From: Solirubrobacterales bacterium
GTDB taxonomy: Bacteria > Actinomycetota > Thermoleophilia > Solirubrobacterales > Solirubrobacteraceae
Reading direction: 5' to 3'
NCBI GenBank assembly: GCA_027315255.1
Contig: DAHUYL010000218.1
Location: 1-51,340, forward strand
Length of the DNA: 51,340 nt
The stretch's first letter is position 1. Every line of letters begins with the position of its first letter. The notes under the pieces were generated by a model. That model saw only the letters and a program-made list of their open reading frames with translations. It did not search any database and was not told the DNA's origin. Shown piece by piece: positions 15,301 to 23,067 of the stretch. The position numbers were made by a program, and so were the translations under genes.

Positions 15301-16778
15301 CAGAACCGCTCCGCCAGGCCGGCGGCCTCGAGCGGATGCTGCCGGTAGGGCCCGGGGACCTCGCCACACAGCCGCGGGGTCGGCATCACCTTCGTCGGGT
15401 TGGCGAGGCCCTGAGGGTCGAACGCGCAGCGCAGCCGCTGGAAGCAGTCCAGATCGGGCTCGCTGAACATCTTCGGCATGTGCTTCTTCTTGTCCACGCC
15501 GACCCCGTGCTCGCCGGTGATCGAGCCACCGACCGCGAGGCACGCCTCGAGGATCTTCCCCGACAGCTCCTCGGCGGCCTGCGCCTGCCCGTCGATCATC
15601 GAGTCGAAGCAGACGAGCGGGTGCAGGTTGCCGTCGCCGGCGTGGAACACGTTCGCGACGATCAGCCCGTATTCGCCCGCGAGCTGCTCGATCCGCGCGA
15701 GCACCTCGGGCAGCTTCGTGCGGGGGATCACTCCGTCCTGCACGAAGTAGTTGGGGCTGATCCGGCCCATCGCCGGGAAGGCGGCCTTGCGCGCCTTCCA
15801 GAAGCGGTCGCGCTCGGCGCTGTCGCGGGCCACGCGCACATCGTCGGAGCCGCAGCGCGCACAGATCGCGGTGACCTCCTCGAAGCGGGTCTCGCACTCG
15901 CGCGCGGCGCCGTCGAGCTCGACCAGCAGCGCGGCACGGCGACCGACGGGAAACCCCGCGCGCGCCATCGGCTCGGCTGCCTCGATCGCCAGCTGATCCA
16001 TCATCTCGATCGCGCCCGGCACGATCCCCGCCTGCACGATCTCCGACACCGCCTGGCCCGCGTCGCGCGTGGAATCGAAGAATGCCACCAGCGTCCTGAC
16101 CGTCTCGGGCGAGGGCACGATCCGCAGCCACACCTTCGTCGCGACGCCGAGCGTGCCCTCCGAGCCGACGAACGCCCCCAGCAGGTCATAGCCGGGCGGG
16201 TCGAGCGCCTTGCCGCCGATCTGCACGAGCTCGCCGTCCGGGAGCACAAGCTCGAGCCCGGTCACGTAGTTGGTCGTGAAGCCGTACTTGAAGCAGTGCG
16301 CGCCGCCCGAGTTCTCGGCCACGTTGCCGCCGATCGAGCACACGATCTGGCTGGAGGGGTCTGGTGGATAGAAGAACCCGGGCGCCACCGCCGCCGAGAC
16401 CGATGCGTTGGTCACCCCGGGCTCGACGCACACACGCTGGTTCTCGAGGTCGACGTCGAGGATCCGCTTCATGCGCGACATCACGATCAGCACCCCGTCC
16501 GGAACCGGCAGCGCTCCACCCGACAGCCCCGACCCTGCGCCGCGGGCCACCCACGGCACCCCCGCCTCCGCGCACGCCCGCACCACGGCCGCCGTCTCCT
16601 GGGCGCTCCCTGGCAGCACCGCAGCGGCGGGGACGGCGTGATACTGGAGCAGCCCGTCCGACTCATATGTCCGCAGCTCGTGCGCGTCGGTGTACACCCA
16701 ACCGTCGCCGACGATCTGGCGCATCCGCGCCACGAGCGTGCGCAGATCACGGGTGCTGCCGCGAGCTCCTGAGTCCAT
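15300..16778 (-). CDS. glcD: Glycolate oxidase catalytic subunit GlcD (FAD-linked)
   Basis: A 492-residue FAD-linked oxidase of the GlcD/D-lactate dehydrogenase family. Motifs: PWVARGAGSGLSGGALP (FAD-binding loop, about residues 74-90), PPDPSSQIVCSIGGNVAENSGG, FKYGFTTNYVTGLELVLPDG, LVGSEGTL-type FVGSEGTLGVATKVWLRIVP, HAGDGNLHPLVCFD and GGSITGEHGVGVDKK near the C-terminus. It oxidises glycolate (or a related 2-hydroxy acid) and transfers electrons to GlcE/GlcF. It is the first gene of a three-gene operon and diverges from a TetR-family regulator across 76 bases, so that regulator could also act here. Confidence 0.92.
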   Translation of the reverse strand: MDSGARGSTRDLRTLVARMRQIVGDGWVYTDAHELRTYESDGLLQYHAVPAAAVLPGSAQETAAVVRACAEAGVPWVARGAGSGLSGGALPVPDGVLIVMSRMKRILDVDLENQRVCVEPGVTNASVSAAVAPGFFYPPDPSSQIVCSIGGNVAENSGGAHCFKYGFTTNYVTGLELVLPDGELVQIGGKALDPPGYDLLGAFVGSEGTLGVATKVWLRIVPSPETVRTLVAFFDSTRDAGQAVSEIVQAGIVPGAIEMMDQLAIEAAEPMARAGFPVGRRAALLVELDGAARECETRFEEVTAICARCGSDDVRVARDSAERDRFWKARKAAFPAMGRISPNYFVQDGVIPRTKLPEVLARIEQLAGEYGLIVANVFHAGDGNLHPLVCFDSMIDGQAQAAEELSGKILEACLAVGGSITGEHGVGVDKKKHMPKMFSEPDLDCFQRLRCAFDPQGLANPTKVMPTPRLCGEVPGPYRQHPLEAAGLAERF

Positions 16779-16837
16779 GACCGTCGTCCGTCCAACCTAC
16801 CAACCCGGTACGGCCTGTCGCTCCGACGATCGGCTAC

Positions 16838-16864
16838 CGTTGATTGACAAAGGCATGGTCAACG
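16838..16864. promoter_or_regulatory. Candidate TetR operator over the tetR start
   Basis: The arms TTGAC (16844-16848) and GTCAA (16858-16862) form an inverted repeat around the tetR start codon, with outer arms CGTTGA/TCAACG (16838-16843, 16859-16864). The 12-mer ATTGACAAAGGC at 16843 recurs with one mismatch at 17619, inside the promoter of the downstream transporter operon. A shared repressor site is a reasonable inference, not shown. Confidence 0.35.
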
Positions 16865-17610
16865 TCGCGGCAGACGGAAGTGGCAGGCGGCGACGGCTCG
16901 CGCGGGGGGCGCTGACGCCTGAGCTGATCGTCGAGGAGAGCCTGCGCCTGCTCGACACGGGCGGGGTCAGCGGTTTCAGCCTGCCGAAGCTCGGCCGCGT
17001 GCTCGGCGCCGACCCGACCGCGGTCTACAGGCACTTCGCGAGCAAGGACGAGCTCGTGCTCGCGATCGCCGACCGGTTGATCGAGGAGGCGATCGCGGGG
17101 TTCGAACCGTCGGAGTGCTGGGTCGAGATCTTCGGCGAGCTGTTCCGCCGGCTCCGCGACGTCTACCAGCGGCATCCGGCGGCGGCATCCGTCTCGGCGC
17201 TGCGCACGACCCAGCGGCCGGCCGAGCTGCAGGCGGTCGAGTGGCTCGTCGGCGCGGCGCGGCTGGCGGGGTTCGAGGGAGCGCAGGCGGCGTTGATGTA
17301 CCGCACGATCGCCGAGTTCTCGCTGTCGTGGTGCGGCCACGAGGCGATGTTCAACGCGCTCGATCCCGAGCAGCAGGAGGCCGACCGCGGCGCGTGGACG
17401 CGGTCGTACCGCTCCGTCGACGCCGGTGAGTTCCCGAACATCTGGGCGATCCACGACGACCTTCCGGAGGTCAGCGAGGACGCGATGTTCGAGCAGGCGC
17501 TGGCGGTGATCGTCGCCGGGATCAGCGCGCTGGCACCGCGCCAGTGTCCGTGTCCCCCCGGAACCCACGACGTTCCCTCAGCCGATCGGCAACCGGCCCA
17601 AAAACCTTAG
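16855..17610 (+). CDS. TetR/AcrR-family transcriptional regulator
   Basis: A 251-residue protein with an N-terminal TetR helix-turn-helix around residues 20-65 (LTPELIVEESLRLLD, FSLPKLGRVLGADPTAVYRHF, ASKDELVLAIADRL) and a C-terminal ligand-binding region with no specific signature. I take ATG 16855 because the Arg-rich lead and the HTH follow at normal distance; the frame is open upstream but that part overlaps glcD antisense. It lies between glcDEF and a peptide-type ABC operon, 87 bases upstream of the latter, so it most likely represses one or both. The ligand is unknown; a peptide, amide or 2-hydroxy acid would suit the context. Confidence 0.85.
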   Translation: MVNVAADGSGRRRRLARGALTPELIVEESLRLLDTGGVSGFSLPKLGRVLGADPTAVYRHFASKDELVLAIADRLIEEAIAGFEPSECWVEIFGELFRRLRDVYQRHPAAASVSALRTTQRPAELQAVEWLVGAARLAGFEGAQAALMYRTIAEFSLSWCGHEAMFNALDPEQQEADRGAWTRSYRSVDAGEFPNIWAIHDDLPEVSEDAMFEQALAVIVAGISALAPRQCPCPPGTHDVPSADRQPAQKP

Positions 17611-17619
17611 CCCAAGCCA

Positions 17620-17648
17620 TTGACAACGGCTTTGCGTCGTGGTTAAGT
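17620..17648 (+). promoter_or_regulatory. Sigma70-type promoter of the peptide-ABC operon
   Basis: A perfect -35 TTGACA (17620-17625), a 17-base spacer and a -10 TTAAGT (17643-17648) stand about 45 bases before the binding-protein start, with a purine-rich ribosome site in GGGAGAGGTGGCGAAGG before ATG 17698. The -35 box lies inside the 12-mer ATTGACAACGGC shared with the tetR start region, so a repressor binding that motif would block polymerase. Confidence 0.65.
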
Positions 17649-17697
17649 CACGATCAGGCGGCTGTCCCGCCGATCGTCGAGGGAGAGGTGGCGAAGG

Positions 17698-19389
17698 ATG
17701 AAAGCGACGTTCAGGATCAGAGCGGCGATCGTCGCCGTGGTCGGCATCGTGATGACGGTCGGCTATGCGGCGGTGGCCGCGAGCCAGCCGCGAGCTCGAG
17801 CGGTGCGGCACGCAGCGGTGCGGCACGCTGCCGTGTCGAGCACGGCCGTGTCGAGCACGGCGCTGACGACGCCGCCCGCGAAGCGCGCTCTGTCATCGGT
17901 GACGTGGGCGATCTTCCCGTATCCCCCGTCGTCGATCGATCCCGTCAAGTACAACGACTATCCAGAGGACATCATCATCCCGAACATGTGCGAGTCCCTG
18001 GTTCGCCAGGTGCCGGGCATGCGGACGGTGCCCAACCTCGCGCAGTCGTGGACGCAACCGAACCCGCTGACGCTCGTGCTGACGATCCGACGCGGCGTCC
18101 GCTTCTGGGACGGCACGCCGATGACCGCGGCCGACGTCGTGTACAGCCTCGAGCGCAACCTGCAGCCGTCGGCGCAGTCGATCTACGGCTCGGTCTTCCA
18201 CAACGTCAAGTCGATGACCGCGACCGGGGCCTACCAGGTGACGATCAAGTTCTCGGCCCCGGATGTGACCTTCCTGCCTGAGATGGCGACGCTCGCCGGC
18301 GCGGTCGTCGAGCCCGCCTACGTCAAGAAGGAGGGCAGCAAGTTCGGCACCCCCGCCGGCGGTGTCATGTGCACCGGGCCCTACCAGCTGAAGTCGTGGA
18401 ACGGCACCTCGAGCCTCGTGATGACCGCCAACCCGCACTACTGGGACACGGCGCTGACTCCCAAGGCCAAGACGTTCACGTTCGAATGGCCGACCGACCC
18501 CGGTCAGATCGCCAGCGGCTACGAGAGCGGCGCGCTCGACGGCGGCTTCTTCCTGAGCGCGGTCGACATCCCGCCGCTGCGGTCGAGCTCCGCCGGCAAG
18601 CTCTACATCGGGCCCGCCTCGCAGTCGATGGAGGTGATCTCGCTGATCGTCGTCGGTACCAAGGGTGCGATCGCGAACCCGCTCGTCCGCCGGGCGCTGT
18701 ACCTGTCGATCAACCGGCCCGGTCTGATCACGGCCGCCGAGGCCGGCGCCGGAACGCCGGGCTACGCCGATGCCTCGCCGGGCTACTTCAGCTACGCCCA
18801 GAGCCAGTATGCGGCTGCATACGCGGGCCTGGCGAAGGCCGGGGCGAACCGCGCGCTGGCCAGGCAGCTCGTCAAGCAGGCGGGTGCCGCCGCCAAGGGC
18901 CAGATCGTGCTTGCGATCCCGTCGGGCACGCAGGAGGTGGCGGACATCGGCGCGATCGTCCAGCAGAGCGCGGCCTCGGTCGGGCTGCACGTCGCGCTGC
19001 ACACGGTCCCGAACGCGCAGTACGGGGCGGTCTTCAGCGATCCCGCCGCACGCAAGGGCGACGATCTGATCTTCACGATCAACTACGACCAGGATCCCGA
19101 TCCGCTGGCGATCTACGACGACATCGCGCTTCCGTTCGGCATCTCCAACTTCGCCTCGTACGACAATCCGGCGGTGGTGAAGCTGCTGGAGCAGGCGCGC
19201 GCGGCGGCCAGCGCGGCGACCCGCGCCCAGCTCGTGATCCGTGCGCAGGCCACGATCATGCAGGATCTGCCGTGGATCCCGCTCGCCTTCCGCCCCAACA
19301 CGACGTTCGTGCGCAACGGGATCTGCGGCGTGCCGCTCGACTTCTCCGCGATGGCGAGCATCTGGGCTCCGCTGATCGGAGGCTGCTGA
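17698..19389 (+). CDS. Peptide/nickel-type ABC transporter substrate-binding protein
   Basis: A 563-residue solute-binding protein of family 5 (DppA/OppA type). It has a signal peptide (MKATFRIRAAIVAVVGIVMT, cleaved near AVAAS) but no lipobox cysteine. The mature start is a low-complexity segment AVRHAAVRHAAVSSTAVSST encoded by four 15-base tandem units. The fold is recognisable from NMCESLVRQVPG, TLVLTIRRGVRFWDGTPMTA and ADVVYSLERNL. It captures its ligand outside the membrane and delivers it to the two permeases encoded next. Family 5 proteins bind peptides, but also glutathione, nickel and sugars, so the ligand is open; the amidohydrolase and amidase at the end of the operon suggest an amide- or peptide-containing molecule. 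Confidence 0.88.
   Translation: MKATFRIRAAIVAVVGIVMTVGYAAVAASQPRARAVRHAAVRHAAVSSTAVSSTALTTPPAKRALSSVTWAIFPYPPSSIDPVKYNDYPEDIIIPNMCESLVRQVPGMRTVPNLAQSWTQPNPLTLVLTIRRGVRFWDGTPMTAADVVYSLERNLQPSAQSIYGSVFHNVKSMTATGAYQVTIKFSAPDVTFLPEMATLAGAVVEPAYVKKEGSKFGTPAGGVMCTGPYQLKSWNGTSSLVMTANPHYWDTALTPKAKTFTFEWPTDPGQIASGYESGALDGGFFLSAVDIPPLRSSSAGKLYIGPASQSMEVISLIVVGTKGAIANPLVRRALYLSINRPGLITAAEAGAGTPGYADASPGYFSYAQSQYAAAYAGLAKAGANRALARQLVKQAGAAAKGQIVLAIPSGTQEVADIGAIVQQSAASVGLHVALHTVPNAQYGAVFSDPAARKGDDLIFTINYDQDPDPLAIYDDIALPFGISNFASYDNPAVVKLLEQARAAASAATRAQLVIRAQATIMQDLPWIPLAFRPNTTFVRNGICGVPLDFSAMASIWAPLIGGC
17800..17859 (+). repeat. Four 15-bp tandem units coding AVRHA-AVRHA-AVSST-AVSST
   Basis: Units at 17800-17814 and 17815-17829 differ only in the last base; units at 17830-17844 and 17845-17859 are identical. 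All four begin GCNGTG and keep the reading frame, so the array can gain or lose five-residue steps without a frameshift. It lies just after the predicted signal-peptide cleavage region of the binding protein. Confidence 0.9.
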
Positions 19390-19393
19390 GCGC

Positions 19394-20341
19394 GTGACCC
19401 GCTACCTCGGGCGGCAGCTCGCGTCGATGATCGTGCTGCTCCTGCTGAGCAGCATCGTCATCTACGGGAGCATGTACCTCGCACCCGGGAGCGCCGATGC
19501 GGTGCTGTTCGGCAACCACACGGTGCTTCCCGCGGTGCGCAAGGCGGTCGACGCCCAGTACCACCTGGGCCGCCCGTTCTTCGTGCAGTACTGGGATTGG
19601 CTGACCGCCGCGCTGCACGGGAACTTCGGGCTGTCGATCGCGCTGCGCACGCCCGTCTCCCAGCGCCTCTCGGCGGCGGCGCCGACGACGATCTTCCTCG
19701 TCGTGTACGCGTCGATCCTGATCACCGTCGCCGGGATCGGCCTCGGAGTGCTGTCGGCACTCGGCGGGCGCAAGCTCGACGGCGCGATCATGGCGCTGAC
19801 GAACGTCGGCACGAGCGTGCCGACGTTCGTCGCGGCGATCATCCTGATCGAGGTGTTCGCGCTCGACCTTCACTGGTTCCCCGTGCTCGGCGCCGGCTCC
19901 GGGTTCTTCGGCCGTCTCCAGCATCTGACACTGCCGGCGTTCGCGCTCGCCGCCTGGGCGGTCGCCTACCTGACACGTGTCACCCGGACGAGCATGCGCG
20001 ACGAGCTCCGCGGCGAGCACGTCGCGACCGCTCGGGCGCGTGGGCTGTCCGAGAGCGTCGTGATCCGCCGGCACGTGTTCCGCAACGCGCTGCTGCCGAT
20101 CGTGACGGTCAGCGGCCTTCAGGTCGCGGGGTTGATCGCCGGCACGATCATCGTCGAGCAGGCGTTCGGGTTGAACGGTCTCGGCCAGTTGCTGCTCAGC
20201 GCGGTCGAGCAGAAGGACTTCGCGACCGTGCAGGCGGTGTCGTTGGTCCTCGTCGCGGCATTCGTGATCGTCAACACGCTCGTCGACATCGCCTACACGA
20301 TGCTCGACCCGCGGATCAGGCTGGGGGCACGCGAGGCATGA
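19394..20341 (+). CDS. Peptide-type ABC permease (DppB-like)
   Basis: A 315-residue permease with six predicted membrane helices. The N-terminal helix LASMIVLLLLSSIVIYGSMY, the periplasmic loop typical of DppB/OppB and the cytoplasmic coupling segment RTSMRDELRGEHVATARARG (EAA loop, about residues 195-215) identify the family. It forms the membrane channel with the next gene product. The start is GTG 19394, four bases after the binding-protein stop, and the next gene follows after 13 bases, so all belong to one operon. The substrate is the one bound by the upstream binding protein. Confidence 0.92.
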   Translation: MTRYLGRQLASMIVLLLLSSIVIYGSMYLAPGSADAVLFGNHTVLPAVRKAVDAQYHLGRPFFVQYWDWLTAALHGNFGLSIALRTPVSQRLSAAAPTTIFLVVYASILITVAGIGLGVLSALGGRKLDGAIMALTNVGTSVPTFVAAIILIEVFALDLHWFPVLGAGSGFFGRLQHLTLPAFALAAWAVAYLTRVTRTSMRDELRGEHVATARARGLSESVVIRRHVFRNALLPIVTVSGLQVAGLIAGTIIVEQAFGLNGLGQLLLSAVEQKDFATVQAVSLVLVAAFVIVNTLVDIAYTMLDPRIRLGAREA

Positions 20342-20354
20342 CCGGGCGTACACC

Positions 20355-21230
20355 ATGAGTGCGACCGCGATCAGCCCGGTGGCGGCGGTACCCACAGTCC
20401 GCCGCCGCCGCGTCGCCAGGCTCCACGCGCGGATCGGAACCGCCGGGATGGTGGCGGTGGCGTTCCTGGCGGTCGTCGCGCTGGCGGCGATCCTGGCCCC
20501 GCTGATCGCCCCCAACCCGAACGCCGAGGACCTGCTGAACATCACAGCGGGCCCATCGCTCGGTCACCCCCTCGGCACCGACGAGCTCGGCCGCAACCTG
20601 CTGTCGCGGCTGATCTGGGGAGCGCGAACGAGCCTGCTCGGCCCGCTGATCGTGATCGGCGCCGCCACCGGGGTGGCGGTGCCCGTGGCCGCGGTCGCCG
20701 GATGGAGGGGCGGAGCGGTCGATCTGGCGATCAGTCGCCTGCTCGACCTGATGTTCGCGTTCCCGGGGCTGCTGCTCGCGATCCTGGTGGTCGCCCTGTA
20801 CGGAACCGGTCTCGTGCCGTGCTCGATCGCGCTGGCGATCTCCTACATGCCGTGGATCGCCCGCGTCGCCCGTTCCGGGATCGTGCGCGAGCGCCACAAG
20901 CCGTACATCGCGGCGGCCGAGGTGCAGGGCGTGTCGGGCTTCGCGATCTGCGTCCGTCATCTGATCCCGAACATCTCCTCGATCATCTGGTCACAGGTGA
21001 CGATCTCGTTCGGTTACGCGCTCGTCGACCTCGCGGCGCTGTCGTTCCTCGGGCTGAACATCCAGCCGCCGACCTCCGACTGGGGCGTGATGGTGAACAA
21101 CGAGAACGCGCTGCTCGACGGGCACCCGGTCGAGGTGCTGTACCCGTGCCTGCTGATCGTGCTGTGCGTCACCGCCGTCACGTATGTCGGCAACAGGCTC
21201 GCGAGCGAGGAGGAACGGCGGGCCCGATGA
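20355..21230 (+). CDS. Peptide-type ABC permease (DppC-like)
   Basis: A 291-residue permease of the DppC/OppC type. It has an N-terminal cytoplasmic tail, a first helix GMVAVAFLAVVALAAILAPL, the family motif HPLGTDELGRNLLSRLIWGA (about residues 72-90) and the EAA loop region REHKPYIAAAEVQG-like RERHKPYIAAAEVQGVSG. It pairs with the preceding permease. The 3' end overlaps the ATPase gene by four bases (ATGA). No truncation is visible. Confidence 0.92.
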   Translation: MSATAISPVAAVPTVRRRRVARLHARIGTAGMVAVAFLAVVALAAILAPLIAPNPNAEDLLNITAGPSLGHPLGTDELGRNLLSRLIWGARTSLLGPLIVIGAATGVAVPVAAVAGWRGGAVDLAISRLLDLMFAFPGLLLAILVVALYGTGLVPCSIALAISYMPWIARVARSGIVRERHKPYIAAAEVQGVSGFAICVRHLIPNISSIIWSQVTISFGYALVDLAALSFLGLNIQPPTSDWGVMVNNENALLDGHPVEVLYPCLLIVLCVTAVTYVGNRLASEEERRAR

Positions 21231-22234
21231 GCGCGCTGCTGGAAGTCGACCAGCTGGCGGTGCAGCTGCCTATCGGGCAGCGCCTGCGGCCCGTGCTGCA
21301 CGACGTGTCGTTCACGCTCGCGCGCGGCGAGGTGTTGGCGGTTGTCGGCGAGAGCGGTTCGGGCAAGTCGATGACCGCGCGTGCGATCGTCCGCCTGCTC
21401 CCGCCGGGGGCGGCCAGCTCGGGCCGGGTCACGTTCGACGGGACCGACGTCGGTTCGGCGACGCGGGCGCAGCTGCGCGAGCTCCGCGCCCGCCGCGTCG
21501 GGATGATCTTCCAGGATCCGCGGGCGGCGATCAATCCGATCCATCGGATCGGGGATTTCCTCACCGAGGCGCTCGTGCGAGACCGGCGCATGAGGAAGGC
21601 GGAGGCGCACGAGCGGGCGGTGGCGGTGCTCGGCGAGGTCGGGATCGACGATCCCGGCCGCCGGTTGCGCCAGCACCCGCACGAGCTCTCGGGCGGCATG
21701 CTCCAGCGCGTCATGATCGCCTCGGTCCTGCTGGCCGAGCCCGACCTGATCCTGGCCGACGAGCCGACGACCGCGCTCGACGTGACGACCCAGGCGGAGG
21801 TCGTCGCGGTGCTCGGGGATCTGCGCCGGGAGCGCGCGATGGCGATGGTCTTCATCACCCACGACCTGGAGCTCGCCGCGGCGATCAGCGATCGGGTGGC
21901 CGTGATGTACGCGGGATACCTGGTCGAAACGCTGCCGGCGGCGCAGGCGCTGGAGCGCCCTATCCACCCGTACACCGAGGCGCTGCTGCGGTCGCGACCC
22001 GAGCTGAGCAGGCGGATGGCGGCGATCCCGCAGATCCCCGGCCGTCCGCTCGCTGCCCACGAGGCGACGGGCGGCTGCCCGTTCCAGCCTCGCTGTTCCT
22101 ACGCGATCGAGCGCTGCGCAGCCGAACGACCCGAGCCGGTGCGCCTCGGCGGCGAATCGGTGATGTGTCACCGGGCGCAGGAGCGCAGGGCGGCGGGATC
22201 CGCCCCGGTCGGTGAAGGGACGCTCGTACGGTGA
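21227..22234 (+). CDS. Peptide-type ABC ATPase (DppD-like)
   Basis: A 335-residue ATPase that energises peptide-type import. Walker A GESGSGKS (41-48), Q-loop FQDPRAAINP, signature LSGGMLQRV and Walker B LILADEPTTALDV are intact. The C-terminus carries the oligopeptide-transporter extension with four cysteines, GGCPFQPRCSYAIERC. The start ATG at 21227 overlaps the permease stop as ATGA; a much longer in-frame extension upstream is a shadow of the permease gene. It is expected to work as a heterodimer with the next product. Confidence 0.93.
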   Translation: MSALLEVDQLAVQLPIGQRLRPVLHDVSFTLARGEVLAVVGESGSGKSMTARAIVRLLPPGAASSGRVTFDGTDVGSATRAQLRELRARRVGMIFQDPRAAINPIHRIGDFLTEALVRDRRMRKAEAHERAVAVLGEVGIDDPGRRLRQHPHELSGGMLQRVMIASVLLAEPDLILADEPTTALDVTTQAEVVAVLGDLRRERAMAMVFITHDLELAAAISDRVAVMYAGYLVETLPAAQALERPIHPYTEALLRSRPELSRRMAAIPQIPGRPLAAHEATGGCPFQPRCSYAIERCAAERPEPVRLGGESVMCHRAQERRAAGSAPVGEGTLVR

Positions 22235-23067
22235 GCGCGGTCGTCGCCGAGTCGTTGTGCAAGACGTTCCGCGTGCGCGGCGAGGCCGGCCGCGTCCATC
22301 ACGAGTTCGTCGCCGTCGACGATGTCAGCTTCACGGTCGCGCGCGGCGCCTCGCTCGGGATCGTCGGCGAGTCGGGCTCGGGCAAGACGACGATCGCGCG
22401 GATGCTGAGCGGCCTCGAGCGAGCGAGCAGCGGGACGATCGCGGTCGCCGACCGCGACCGCTCGACGCCCGTGCGGAGCTCGGGTGAGCGGCGCCGGCGC
22501 GGACGCGAGCTCCAGATCGTCTTCCAGGATCCGTACACCTCGCTCGATCCGCGCCAGTCGGTCGGCGCCTGCCTCGAGGAGGTGCTGCGCCTGCACACGC
22601 AGCTCGACCGGGCCGGCCGCCGCTCCCGCATCCTCGAGCTGCTCGACAGCGTCGGCCTCGACGAGCGGCATGCGTCGTCGCTGCCACGGGCACTGTCGGG
22701 CGGGCAGCGACAGCGGGCGGCGATCGCTCGCGCGCTGGCCGCCGAGCCGATCGTGATCGTGCTCGACGAAGCCGTGTCCGCGCTCGACGTGTCCGTCCAG
22801 GCGCAGGTGCTGAACCTCCTGGGCGAGCTGCGTGCGCGGACCGGCGTCGCGTACGTGTTCATCAGCCACAACCTCGCGGTCATCCGCCAGGTCACGGACG
22901 AGGCGCTCGTGCTGCGGCGTGGACGCGTGGTCGAGCGCGGGCCGACCGAGACGGTGCTCGACGCGCCCGCGCACGAGTACACGCAGCGGCTGCTCGCGTC
23001 GGTGCCGGTTCCCGGCTGGGATCCGCATGCGGTGTGCGGGCGCGCCCCCGCGGAGCGGGCACGATGA
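22231..23067 (+). CDS. Peptide-type ABC ATPase (DppF-like, short C-terminus)
   Basis: A 278-residue ATPase with Walker A GESGSGKT, Q-loop VFQDPYTSLDPR, signature LSGGQRQRAA, Walker B IVIVLDEAVSALDV and the switch histidine in FISHNLAV. It is shorter than usual DppF proteins (about 320 residues) because the cysteine-containing oligopeptide C-terminal extension is absent; the protein ends soon after the PVPGWDP segment. The GTG start overlaps the previous stop as GTGA. It should dimerise with the DppD-like ATPase. Confidence 0.92.
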   Translation: MSAVVAESLCKTFRVRGEAGRVHHEFVAVDDVSFTVARGASLGIVGESGSGKTTIARMLSGLERASSGTIAVADRDRSTPVRSSGERRRRGRELQIVFQDPYTSLDPRQSVGACLEEVLRLHTQLDRAGRRSRILELLDSVGLDERHASSLPRALSGGQRQRAAIARALAAEPIVIVLDEAVSALDVSVQAQVLNLLGELRARTGVAYVFISHNLAVIRQVTDEALVLRRGRVVERGPTETVLDAPAHEYTQRLLASVPVPGWDPHAVCGRAPAERAR

